Source of the DNA: Mesorhizobium sp. WSM4306
GTDB taxonomy: Bacteria > Pseudomonadota > Alphaproteobacteria > Rhizobiales > Rhizobiaceae
Assembly (NCBI RefSeq): GCF_007003975.1
Contig: NZ_VFTC01000032.1
Span: 1 to 64,000, forward strand
Direction of reading: 5' to 3'
Length of the DNA stretch: 64,000 nt
Of the stretch, positions 29,685-39,516 are shown in pieces. Every line of letters begins with the position of its first letter. The first letter of the stretch is position 1. The notes under the pieces are model-generated. The model had not been told where the DNA came from, made no database searches, and worked only from the letters and a program-made list of their open reading frames with translations. Both the position numbers and the translations under genes were made by a program.

Positions 29685-30987
29685 AACAGATCCTCCTGTT
29701 TGAGCTCGAGATAGCGCTCGACCAGCGCCGGCCCCAGCCTTTGATGGTCGGCCTCGATGACATGCGCGCCGAGCAACCGCAGTCTTCCGATGACGACCTG
29801 CCTTTCGCGCAGCAGCCCGCCGGCGACGACCGAGCGCGCTACATCCTCTGGTGTGTCCGGCGGCATGTCGGCCAGTGTCTCCAGCTCGACATCTTTCATC
29901 ATCATGAACAGCACCAGATGCCGTTCGGTGAGCCGGCCGACGGTGCGCAGCATCAGTTCGGCACTGATCGGATCGACGAAATCGGTGAAGATGATCACCA
30001 GTGAACGCCGGTCGAGCCGCGCTGCAAGCGTGGTCAGCGCCAAAGTGAAATTGGTCTCTTCGGTGGAATAGTCGATCTCGGCCGCGCGCTTCTGGATCAT
30101 GGCGAAGCTGGCCGAGCCGCGCACGGCACCGCTGGAAACGCGCGGCCGCGCATCGAAACCGAACAGGCTGATCATGTCGCCGCCCTTCAGCGCAATGAAC
30201 GCCGTCAGCAAGGCGGCGGTGACGGCGCGGTCGACCTTCGGCACGCCGTCGACGGGCTCGCACATCAGCCGGCCGCTATCGATGGCGAGCACAATGTTGT
30301 TGTTCTCCTCGATGCGGAACTCGCGCGCCAGAAGCCGGCCGTGGCGGGCGCTGCGCTTCCAGTCGATCATGCGCCGGCCCATGCCGGGCTGGTAGTCTTT
30401 CAGCGCCTCGAATTCGCGGCCCTGGCCGGCGCGGCGTTGCGCATGGCCGTCTGGCAGCGACTGGCGCTGCAGAAGCGTGATCGCCTCGTCGCGGGCGCTG
30501 CGGATGTCAGGCAGCACCGCGACCTTGCTGTCCATCGGCAGCACGACCTGATTCCAGACCAGCCCGAACGGCCCGCGCCAGCGCACCCACAGGCGGTCGA
30601 ACCTGGCCATGCCGCGCCGCAGCGCCTGGAATTTGACGTCGAGCGAAGCGCTGCCGGCCTCAGCGGCCAATGCGCCGCCGGTGCCGCCCAGCGGCGCCAG
30701 CCGCTCATCATGGCCGAGACGCGCCTGCACGGCGCGCGGACGTCCGCTGAGCCTGGCGGTGACATTGACGGTGAACTGGCCGCCGACGCTGACCTGCGGC
30801 GGCGCATGGATGGTGGCGTCCAGGGAGGCTCGTCCGCGCCCGGCGGCGGCGTCCACAGCCAGGAAAGCAAGCAGCACGCAGATCCACAGCAGGCCAAGAT
30901 ACCACAGCGACGGCAGCGCGAGCGCGATCAGGAAGGCCGGTATTGCACCTGCCGCACCTGCCCAGACTGCCCGGCCGCTCGGATAGA

Positions 30988-30991
<4 letters not shown>
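29681..30991 (-). CDS. DUF58 domain protein (MoxR-associated)
   Basis: 436 residues. Two N-terminal membrane helices (residues 10-50) are followed by a beta-rich part and then the DUF58 signature DWKRSARHGRLLAREFRIE. A von Willebrand factor A-like fold follows, with AIDSGRLM (a partly lost MIDAS DxSxS: only Asp and the first Ser remain) and IIFTDFVD. DUF58 proteins are usual partners of MoxR AAA+ ATPases. The gene overlaps the MoxR stop by 4 bases and the SpoIIM-like start by 4 bases. Confidence 0.92.
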
Positions 30992-31930
<939 letters not shown>

Positions 31931-31944
<14 letters not shown>

Positions 31945-33136
31945 CGAGCCTCCTTGCCGTCCAGTCATGCAGCTTTTCGGCTGCCTCATGCATTTGTGTC
32001 AGGGTCTTTGCCGCGTCGGCGGCTTGCAGGCGGGTCGTGAAACCGCCGGGTTCGTCCTTATCACGGGAATCAAGCCATCGGTCGAGCGCTTCGCCCTGCA
32101 AACCATGCGGCGCGCCCAGCAGCGCGCCGGCGCGCACCCGCGCCAACGCGCCATAGCGGTCGCCCAGTTCCTCCAGCCGGCCGGCGCGGCGCAACAGCAT
32201 TGCCGTGGTGTCGACCAGCGCGCGCTTGCCGAAGGCGATGGCGCGCTGGTCGGCCCGCGGCGGACCGAACCGGCCAAGGCCATGCAGGAACGCCAGTGCC
32301 GCCGCCGCCAGAATGGTCAGCGTCAGCGCCAGGAATGGCGGTTCGACCAGAAGCTTGGCGAGGTCGTATTTTCGCCCGAAACCGTGCAGCGTCAGGTCGA
32401 ACGTCACCGGACCCTCTTCGGACTGCAGGAACTCGATCAGCTTCAGCGCCGCCGCTGCCTTGTCGGGATCCTTGAGTGCGGCATTGTTGATCAGGTCGGG
32501 GTCGGTCAGGATATAGAACTGCTCGTCTTCCACCTCGGTCAGCACCGCCTTGCCGTTGCCGGCGGCAATCAGCGGGTGTTCGTCTGCTACCCACTGCAAC
32601 TGGTCGGGAACGTTGACCATCTGCCCTGAGACGTCGATTTGTTTGACCGTGATCTCGCCCCCGCCGAGCTTGGCCTTGGCGATGCGGCCGAGCCAGTCGT
32701 TGACCACCACATTGGGCAGCCGCTGGATCTTCACCTCCCAGCCCTCGTGCTGGAACAGCGGCAAGGTCGCCCATTTGGGCAGCACGAACAGCGTATCCAG
32801 GCCCTTGCGAAGCTTGATGATGTTGGCGAGCGCATCCGGATCGCTGTCGGGCGAAATGGTGACGACCAGCAGCATTTCAGTCTCGAGGTCGCTGTCGGAC
32901 CGCGCCATATCGGGCGCTTCGCCGGTCAGCTTCAGCCATTCCGCCAGGCCGGCATAGCCGATGCCGCTCTTCGATAGTGGCGTAGCACCCCCGACGTTGG
33001 GCTGACGGAAGTCAGGGGCATAGGTGGACAACAGGAAGAAGCCCGCCGCCGCGAGCAAGCTGGCAAAAATGCCCCAGAACAGCGTCCTTCGGCTGACCGG
33101 TTCCTGCTGGGCGATGTCGGCCGTCGCGGCACTCAC
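31931..33136 (-). CDS. DUF4350 domain membrane protein
   Basis: 401 residues. One N-terminal helix (TLFWGIFASLLAAAGFFLLS), a periplasmic DUF4350-like Rossmann-type region (GYAGLAEWLKLTG, LLVVTISPDSDPDALANII, VADEHPLIAAGNGKAVLTEVEDEQFYILTDPDLINN), a second helix near 280-300 and a cytoplasmic helical tail. The family appears with MoxR operons; no biochemical role is established. It overlaps its upstream neighbour by 4 bases and the MoxR gene by 14. Confidence 0.85.
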
Positions 33137-33765
33137 ACCCAGGCATCCCTGAAGACGAATCGCTCATAGGCGCCGCGCGCCTCCTGCCAGCCTTCGGGGC
33201 CGACCGGCCGGCGCGCGAACAGCGCCGCCTCGACGATGCGCGCGATCTGGGTGAAGGCGCCGCGCGCCCGTGTCGGGATCGACGCCGCGCTGGCGATGTC
33301 GCGCGCGGTCAGCGATGGGCGCAGGAAGTCGGGCAGGCGGCCGGCAATGTCGGCGACGCTGCGGCGGAGCAGAAGATGCACCGCCTCGTCATACTCACCG
33401 CGGGCGGCCAGCGCATCGGCTTCCGACAACAGGATCTGCGCCGCACCAGTGTCGGGACGCCACGTCGCCTCAGCCTCGGTCACGCTCTTCTTGCGCCGCC
33501 AGGGCAGGCGCCAGGCAACGCCTTTCACCTCGAGCAAAATCAGCAGCAGGATGATCGCGGCGCCTGTGATCACGGCGCCCCAGAACAGGTAGATCATGTA
33601 GGGGCCAAGCCATTTCAGGAACTCGCCGAACGGCTTCAGCCACTCGGGGGGCTGGGGCTGCACATAGGCCGGCAGGTCGAACTGGATCGTTCCGTCCGAC
33701 AGCAACTGCTTGTGCAGTTTGGCCAGCCATTCGGCTTGCGCAGCGTCAGGCTGTGCAGCAGTCAC
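33133..33765 (-). CDS. DUF4129-like membrane protein, first gene of MoxR operon
   Basis: 210 residues from a GTG start with GGGGTG upstream. A soluble N-terminus, one strong membrane helix (residues about 55-75), then a cytoplasmic domain with ADALAARGEYDEAVHLLLRRSVADI and RPSLTARDIASAA. This is the helical repeat-like pattern of DUF4129 C-terminal domains. It opens the coupled operon through RDD. Function unknown; likely a membrane anchor or partner of the MoxR machine. Confidence 0.75.
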   Translation of the reverse strand: MTAAQPDAAQAEWLAKLHKQLLSDGTIQFDLPAYVQPQPPEWLKPFGEFLKWLGPYMIYLFWGAVITGAAIILLLILLEVKGVAWRLPWRRKKSVTEAEATWRPDTGAAQILLSEADALAARGEYDEAVHLLLRRSVADIAGRLPDFLRPSLTARDIASAASIPTRARGAFTQIARIVEAALFARRPVGPEGWQEARGAYERFVFRDAWV

Positions 33766-33912
33766 CTTTTCACCCCGTGCAACCTCTGGTTCGCGCCGAC
33801 ACTGGCAATGCAGCGCAACATTTGCAAGTGGGCTAGACGGCGCTCCTCAATCTTGGCAAATTTACTGCTGCAATCGCTAGTCAATATTCGGCGGCGAAAC
33901 AGGGGGCACATC

Positions 33913-34695
33913 ATGACTTCGACAACATTTGCGCGGCCTGAGAAATTTCAGATCGGCAGGGTCTTCAACAACTGCTTCTCCGTCATCGGCCGCAACATCG
34001 TCCTTACCGGCGGATTGGCTTTGCTGTTTTCAGGCCTGCCCACGATCATCCTTCAGCTCTGGACCAACTCGCGCATGGAGGCGCTGCTCCAGGCCGATCC
34101 TGGCGCCGCGGCCGATCCGAGCTTTGCGCTGCGCAATTCCTGGGTCACTTTTGTCGCCATCTTCATAAGCGCCATTTTCGGGTTGCTGCTCCAGTCGGCA
34201 CTTGTGCGGGCCACCATCGAGGATCTGAACGGCAAGCGTCCAAACATCGGCGATTGTCTGCAGATCGCGATTCGCTTCCTGCTGCCGACCTTGGGGATAG
34301 GTTTCCTCGTTGCCCTGGGGTCGGGCCTGGCCATGATCGCGTTGATCGTGCCCGGCATCATCCTGTGGCTCGGCTGGTCGGTGTCCGTGCCGGTTCTGAT
34401 CCAGGAGCGGCTCGGCGTGTTCGGCTCAATGTCGCGCAGTCGCGCCCTGACCAAGGGCAGCCGCTGGTCGCTGTTCGGCCTGTTCCTGGTGCTGATTATC
34501 ATCGCCATGGTCATCCAGGGCGCGGTCGGCGTGTTTGTCTATCTCTTCCAGGGCATTGTCGCGGCCATCGTGGCTGGCCTGGTGCAGAGCGTGATGTCGA
34601 TGCTGCTGTCGGTCGCCGCCGCGGTCAGCTATGTCGAGCTGCGCCAGGTCAAGGAAGGCACCAGCGTCGACGAGCTGGCCGAGATCTTCTCTTAG
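33913..34695 (+). CDS. Multi-pass membrane protein, YciC/GDPD-membrane-domain-like (paralogue 1)
   Basis: 260 residues with about six membrane helices, AGGGGG ribosome site. Starts FARPEKFQIGRVFNNCFSVIGRN and has the mid motif LGVFGSMSRSRALTKGSRW between helices, as in glycerophosphodiesterase membrane-domain/YciC-like proteins. No catalytic residues are evident. It is divergent from the MoxR operon (147-base gap) and followed by a close paralogue with an identical C-terminal end (VELRQVKEG...DELAEIFS). Function unknown. Confidence 0.8.
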   Translation: MTSTTFARPEKFQIGRVFNNCFSVIGRNIVLTGGLALLFSGLPTIILQLWTNSRMEALLQADPGAAADPSFALRNSWVTFVAIFISAIFGLLLQSALVRATIEDLNGKRPNIGDCLQIAIRFLLPTLGIGFLVALGSGLAMIALIVPGIILWLGWSVSVPVLIQERLGVFGSMSRSRALTKGSRWSLFGLFLVLIIIAMVIQGAVGVFVYLFQGIVAAIVAGLVQSVMSMLLSVAAAVSYVELRQVKEGTSVDELAEIFS

Positions 34696-34712
34696 CAGCA
34701 AGGGTGTCAATG

Positions 34713-34734
34713 CCTTGACCCTCCCGGGTCAAGG
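34713..34734. terminator. Perfect hairpin between tandem paralogues
   Basis: A 9-bp perfect stem (ccttgaccc / gggtcaagg) with a 4-base loop lies in the 56-base gap between the two paralogous membrane-protein genes. No U-tract follows. It may weakly attenuate transcription or be a remnant of a small palindromic repeat. Confidence 0.45.
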
Positions 34735-34751
34735 CTGCGGGTGAGGGCATC

Positions 34752-35621
34752 GTGACGTCAGTGGCGCAGGAAAGAGCGGAAAAGTTCCGCATAGGCCGGG
34801 TCTTCAGCAACAGCTTTGCGGTCATCACCCGCAATCTGGGTTTTCTAGCCGTGGTGGTCGGGCTTTTCTCGACCTTTCCAGCACTGCTGTACAACATCTG
34901 GAACCTGTCGCGGCTTGCCGGTATTGTGAACTCCGGGACCGCCGAGGATTTCGAAACCTTGGCCGTGGAGATCTATCCGGCCACAACGCTGATTGCTGGC
35001 CTAGTCATTTTTGTGCTGGCCTTGCTGGTGCAAGCGGCGCTGGTGCGGGCAGCTATCGAGGATCTGAACGGCAAGCGTCCCTCAATCGGCGACTGCATCC
35101 AGATAGCTTTGCGCAGCTTCTTCCCAACACTCGGCATCGGCATACTGGTTATTCTGGCCTTGGTGGTGGCTGTCTTTGTGATGGTTTTCATTGCGTGGGC
35201 CATTCCCCCTATCGGGTGGCTGATCGGACTCGCCCTGGCATTGATTCCGGCTCTTATCTGGCTGCTTTCCGTTTCCGTCTCTGTCCCTATTGCGGTTCAA
35301 GAAAGGCTTGGCGTGTTCGGCTCGATATCGCGCAGCCGAGCCCTGACCAAGGGCAGCCGCTGGTCGATATTCTGGCTTTTGCTGATCATTGGCGTGGCGG
35401 CAATGCTCATCCAGACGGCGCTCTCCTTGTTCATCAATCTGGGGCTCGCCTCGACTGGTGGCATCACCGGCATCGGAATCATTGTTGCAGCGATCGGCAG
35501 CAGCCTTGTATCGACCATCTTCTCAACGGTGCTGTCGGTGACGATTGCCGTCACCTATGTCGAACTGCGCCAGGTCAAGGAAGGCACCAGCGTCGACGAA
35601 CTGGCGGAGATTTTCTCCTGA
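34752..35621 (+). CDS. Multi-pass membrane protein, YciC/GDPD-membrane-domain-like (paralogue 2)
   Basis: 289 residues from a GTG with GAGGG upstream. Clearly a tandem duplicate of the preceding gene: AEKFRIGRVFSNSFAVITRN at the start, RAAIEDLNGKRPSIGDCIQIALR in the middle, LGVFGSISRSRALTKGSRW, and a C-terminal 21 residues identical to paralogue 1. About six membrane helices, with longer loops than paralogue 1. Membrane-embedded; function unknown. The pair may be a heteromer working with the divergent MoxR operon, which is inference from position only. Confidence 0.8.
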   Translation: MTSVAQERAEKFRIGRVFSNSFAVITRNLGFLAVVVGLFSTFPALLYNIWNLSRLAGIVNSGTAEDFETLAVEIYPATTLIAGLVIFVLALLVQAALVRAAIEDLNGKRPSIGDCIQIALRSFFPTLGIGILVILALVVAVFVMVFIAWAIPPIGWLIGLALALIPALIWLLSVSVSVPIAVQERLGVFGSISRSRALTKGSRWSIFWLLLIIGVAAMLIQTALSLFINLGLASTGGITGIGIIVAAIGSSLVSTIFSTVLSVTIAVTYVELRQVKEGTSVDELAEIFS

Positions 35622-35662
35622 AGGTGGTAGTGCCGCCTTCGGTAGACTAAGCCAGTCACACC

Positions 35663-37348
35663 TCAGTGACAGTAGCAATGGTCTGACTGCATGCTCGTGC
35701 GGCACAAGCAAGATGAGGTGATCGGCACATCCGCCCTGGCCAGCGCCGCGGCGAGCTTGGCCTGAAGCCCCGCCAACTCCTTGCTTTCGTCGCGCCGCTT
35801 CAGGCATTCGACCAACCCGTGCAGCGCCCAGACATTGTCGGGATGCTGGGCGCAGCGTTGCACTGTGCCGCTCAGGCCCAGATCGTCGCGATACACTTGC
35901 TCGGCTTCCTCTGCATGGCCCTGGTCGAGCAGCAGCGCCGCCAGCGCATGGCGGGGAGGGTGCATCCAGGCCCATGGCTCGGTGTAGGACAGATTGTCGT
36001 CCAGTTCGACCGCCTGTCGCAGATGCGCGTAGGCCTCGTCATGCCTGCCCCGGTGGTAGGCAAGCTCGCCATCGAGCAGGGCCGCACCGACGGCCAGCGA
36101 GGCGCGCGTCGGATTGCTGAGGAAGCGCCGCCCCGGCGGGATGCTCCCGACATGCCTGCGAAAATTCTCGCGCTCGCGCTCGGCCGCCGGAAACTGCTTG
36201 AGCGTGGCATGCGCGACGCCCTTGGCATAGTGCTGCATGGCTGATGTCAGCACGTAGAGTTCCGGCTCCGCCACGATCGGCTCGTCGATGATCTCCTGCC
36301 AGCGGCCGAAGCGCACCTGCACATGCGCGCGCATCGCGTGATAGCCTTCCACCGTCTGCGTCAACTTCGGCCGGTCGGGGATAGCGACCACGTCCCGCGC
36401 GACCAGGCTGCGCACCTTGTCGGCCGCCCACAGTGCCGGCTGGTACTGGCCAAGGAACATGCAGGTGAACATCATCAGATGCAGGTCGTGGCAGCAGCCG
36501 AGGAGGTAGTAGGTCGTCTCGCTGGCATAGGCGAGGTAGAGGTCGTTGGCGCGCACCGCCTTTTCGCTGGCGAGCTTCGCCTTCTCGTAGTCGCCGCACA
36601 GCACATGGATATGCCCAGGCATGTGGTTCATGTGGCCGGCATCGGGGCACATGGTGCCAAGCAAATTCGCCGAGCGTATGCCGCGCTCCGGCTGCGTCGA
36701 CATTTCCAGGAGATGGATGTGCAGGTGCAGGATCGCCGGATGCGGCGTCGCACCGGCTTCGTCCGACATCCGGATCGAGCGCTCGCAAATTTCCAGCGCC
36801 TCCAGCACATCCGAATTGGGCGCCGGTTTGCCGGTTTTCAGATCCCACAGCCGCCGAACGGTGCGCATCATCAGCGCCTCGACGGTCAGCGCCATCACGT
36901 CATGGTCGTCGGGAAAGTCGCGATAGACCTGCCGCATCGCGGCGGCATAGGCATTGTCCCATTGTTCGAATTCCGCTGATGTAACGCCATGAGGCTGCTG
37001 GAAGCGGGCGGCCAGTGCCTCGATCAGCCGCTGCTCGACCGCGCTGGCCTTCGCCGCATGGGCACGCGCCAGCTGCACATGATCGAAGCAGCGCTTGGCC
37101 GCACGGTTCGCCTCGTCCTTGCCGTGCTCTTTCCAGGTGAGGTTATAAAAAGGACCGGCGGCATAGGCGATGCCCCAATTCACGAAGGCGCAATCAGGGT
37201 CGGTCTCCAGCGCCTTCTCGAAGCACTTTATGCCTTCCTCGTGATTGAAGCCGTAGCACCAGTTCAGCCCGATATCGAACCAGCGCTGCGTCTCGGCCGA
37301 GGATGTGGAAATGGGGCGGCGATAGGTGCCGAGGTCGAAATGATCCAT
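35663..37348 (-). CDS. TPR repeat protein with Cys/His-rich C-terminal end
   Basis: 561 residues, no signal peptide, so probably cytosolic. TPR-like helical repeats run throughout (for example NWCYGFNHEEGIKCFEKALETDPDCAFVNWGIAYA at the start, and RHALAALLLDQGHAEEAEQVYRDDLGLS near the end). Histidines cluster in the middle (LHLHIHLLEM, GHMNHMPGHIHVLCGDYE). The last 13 residues contain four Cys and two His, a pattern suited to metal binding. The ATG at 37348 is preferred over the longer frame to 37414. No enzymatic domain recognised; the role is unknown. Confidence 0.8.
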   Translation of the reverse strand: MDHFDLGTYRRPISTSSAETQRWFDIGLNWCYGFNHEEGIKCFEKALETDPDCAFVNWGIAYAAGPFYNLTWKEHGKDEANRAAKRCFDHVQLARAHAAKASAVEQRLIEALAARFQQPHGVTSAEFEQWDNAYAAAMRQVYRDFPDDHDVMALTVEALMMRTVRRLWDLKTGKPAPNSDVLEALEICERSIRMSDEAGATPHPAILHLHIHLLEMSTQPERGIRSANLLGTMCPDAGHMNHMPGHIHVLCGDYEKAKLASEKAVRANDLYLAYASETTYYLLGCCHDLHLMMFTCMFLGQYQPALWAADKVRSLVARDVVAIPDRPKLTQTVEGYHAMRAHVQVRFGRWQEIIDEPIVAEPELYVLTSAMQHYAKGVAHATLKQFPAAERERENFRRHVGSIPPGRRFLSNPTRASLAVGAALLDGELAYHRGRHDEAYAHLRQAVELDDNLSYTEPWAWMHPPRHALAALLLDQGHAEEAEQVYRDDLGLSGTVQRCAQHPDNVWALHGLVECLKRRDESKELAGLQAKLAAALARADVPITSSCLCRTSMQSDHCYCH

Positions 37349-37423
37349 GCCTGATTCGCTCTGTGCCGAAAGTCGGTCGGGCGCAATCTGTGCCAAAATT
37401 CGTGGCGATGGCAAATGGCATTC

Positions 37424-37455
37424 GGCCGGCGCGGCTCATTCGAACCGCGCCGGCC
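37424..37455 (-). terminator. Strong hairpin downstream of solute-binding protein gene
   Basis: An 11-bp perfect stem (ggccggcgcgg / ccgcgccggcc) with a 10-base loop begins 19 bases past the stop of the minus-strand solute-binding protein gene. No U-run follows on that strand, so it may protect the mRNA end or work with Rho rather than as a classical terminator. Confidence 0.55.
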
Positions 37456-37473
37456 CAACAGTCCCGGGAGGGA

Positions 37474-39114
37474 TCAGCTTTCCAGCCACACCTTCTCGAA
37501 GTGCTGCTCCAGCGACTGATGCTGTTCGCAGCCTTGCACGCCCTTGCGGTAGGTGCGGTAGACCGAGCGCCAGTAGGGCTGGATGATGATGCCGGAATCG
37601 CGCAGATTCTGCTCGATCTTGGCCATGATCTCCTTGCGCTGGGCGGCGTCCGGCGTTGCCAGCGCCTTGTCGAGCAGCGCGTCGAACTCCGGATTGGCAT
37701 AGGCGCTTTCGTTCCATGCCGCACCCGATTTGTAGGCGAGCGCCAGCACCTGGACGCCGAGCGGGCGCCCGAGCCATTCGGTGGTGGAGAAGGGGTATTT
37801 GCTCCAGTCGTTCCAGAAGGTCGCCGCCGGCAACACCGTGCGCTTGATCTTCAGGCCGGCCTCGCGCATCTGCGCTGCAATCGCGTCACCGGTGCTCTTT
37901 TGCCATTCGACGTCGACCGAGATCAGGTCGAACTCATGGTCGGCCTTGCCGGCCTCGGTAAGCAGTTTCTTGGCCTGGTCGACGTCACGCTTGGCCGGGC
38001 CGATATCGGCAAATTCGGGATGCATCGGGCCGACATGGTGGTTGTCGGCGGGCTTGCCGCGGCCACCGAGGCCAAGCGCCAGCACGGCCGAATTGTCGAC
38101 GGCAAGCTGGCCGGCGCGGCGCACCTTGACCTCGTCATAGGGCGCGTTGCCGACGTTGAAGCGGGCGACGATGGTCGAGCCGGTGGCGATCTCGGAATTT
38201 TGCAAGCCCATCTGCTCGGTCTGCGACACGGCATCCGAAGCGGTTTCGTGGTCGGTGTCGATCTCGCCGGATTCGAAGGCCGACAGCATGGCGTTGGGGT
38301 CGGAGCCGTAGTCGACCCATTTGATGCCATCAAGGTTGAAGTCCCCTTTCCACCAGGGCTTGTCCTTGCGCTTGACCTCAGCACTTGTCTCGGCATTCCA
38401 GCTGACCAGTTCGCAGGGGCCGGTGGTGATCGCCAGCGCCTTCATCGGGTCATCGCCGCCCTCATAGGAGCGGTGCATGATCAGCGCCGGGTAGTCGGCC
38501 ATGCCCGCGATCAGCGAAATATCAGGCTTCGGCAGATTGAGTTTGACGGTGAAGTCGTCGACCTTCTCGATACCGCCATCGACCGGTTTCTTGGTGTCGG
38601 CATTGACCAGCGCGCCCATGCGCGCGGCGACCGAATTGCCGGCCACGCCGGCATCGCACCAGCGGGTCAGATTGTGGATGACATCGTCGGCGTTGAAGGT
38701 GTCGCCGTTCGACCAGGCGATGCCCTTGCGTACATGAAGCGTGATCGTTCTGGCATCGTCGCTGGTTTCCCAGCTTTCGAGCAGCCATGGCTCGAAGGTG
38801 AAGTCCCGGTTCCAGCGCACCAGATATTCGTTGCAGTGGCGCGCGACGTTGGACATTTCGACGCCGTCGAAAGTGCGCGGATCCTTGAACCCTTTGACGT
38901 TCATGGCGACGCGCAAGGTACCGCCGCGCTTCGGCTCCTCGGCCCGGGCGGGCGAGGGGCCGAGACCGCCCAGCGCCAGCGCGCCGGCAGCGCTGACGCC
39001 GAAGCCGGCCATGATGGCGAGGTATTCGCGCCGGTTTATCCCGCCCTTTTTGAAATCCTCGGCAACGGGTTTGGCCTGCGGGTGCAAATTGCGGTCGGTC
39101 AGCATGAATTTCAT
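37474..39114 (-). CDS. ABC transporter substrate-binding protein, family 5 (peptide/opine type)
   Basis: 546 residues from an ATG with GAGGGA upstream. The N-terminus has a twin-arginine-type signal (INRREYLAIMAGFGVSAAGALA) after an unusually long leader and an ARA-like cleavage site. The mature part matches SBP_bac_5: VARHCNEYLVRWNRDFTFEPWLLESWETSDDARTITLHVRKGIAWSNG-type text, then TFNADDVIHNL. Periplasmic binding of peptides, opines or similar ligands. No permease or ATPase genes adjoin it, so it depends on a transporter encoded elsewhere or has a solo role. Confidence 0.92.
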   Translation of the reverse strand: MKFMLTDRNLHPQAKPVAEDFKKGGINRREYLAIMAGFGVSAAGALALGGLGPSPARAEEPKRGGTLRVAMNVKGFKDPRTFDGVEMSNVARHCNEYLVRWNRDFTFEPWLLESWETSDDARTITLHVRKGIAWSNGDTFNADDVIHNLTRWCDAGVAGNSVAARMGALVNADTKKPVDGGIEKVDDFTVKLNLPKPDISLIAGMADYPALIMHRSYEGGDDPMKALAITTGPCELVSWNAETSAEVKRKDKPWWKGDFNLDGIKWVDYGSDPNAMLSAFESGEIDTDHETASDAVSQTEQMGLQNSEIATGSTIVARFNVGNAPYDEVKVRRAGQLAVDNSAVLALGLGGRGKPADNHHVGPMHPEFADIGPAKRDVDQAKKLLTEAGKADHEFDLISVDVEWQKSTGDAIAAQMREAGLKIKRTVLPAATFWNDWSKYPFSTTEWLGRPLGVQVLALAYKSGAAWNESAYANPEFDALLDKALATPDAAQRKEIMAKIEQNLRDSGIIIQPYWRSVYRTYRKGVQGCEQHQSLEQHFEKVWLES

Positions 39115-39275
39115 CGTCGTTCCCTCTTTTGTTGAGCGCCCCGACGGACAGCCCCGCTGGGGCGGGTGTGGCCGCCGGCGGGCCGTTGCCTGAGCTGCGA
39201 TGATAGGGCTGGCTGACGCCGGGAAATGTTCGCTTTTCCGCAATTCTTGTGCGCAGTTCCGCGAGGGAGGTGTCC

Positions 39276-39516
39276 GATCTCCCCCCGTGTGGGGGTTGAG
39301 GAGTGGTCCGCATAGCGGATGGAAAGCCAATTGCTTGGCTTTCCGAACGACGAACGTCCGGCAGGACAGAGGGGGGCGCTGTCCCACGGGCGTCTCAGCC
39401 CATTGGAACTGTCTTCGCAGGCAGCTTTAATTCAAGAAGTCGAAGGGCCGCGTTCCTTCGCGCCCCCCTCTGGCCTGCCCTTGATCTCCCCCACGAGGGG
39501 GGAGATCAACTCCTCG
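39276..39516. repeat. Paired inverted intergenic repeat (family A)
   Basis: The left hairpin (gatctccccccgtgtggggg, 39276-39295) is followed by gtccggcaggacagagg at about 39357-39373, and an inverse set (cgcgcccccctctggcctgcc... then gatctcccccacgagg) ends at about 39516. The segments match 1893-2090. The right arm overlaps the 3' end of the neighbouring hydrolase gene and encodes its last residues. Confidence 0.8.
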
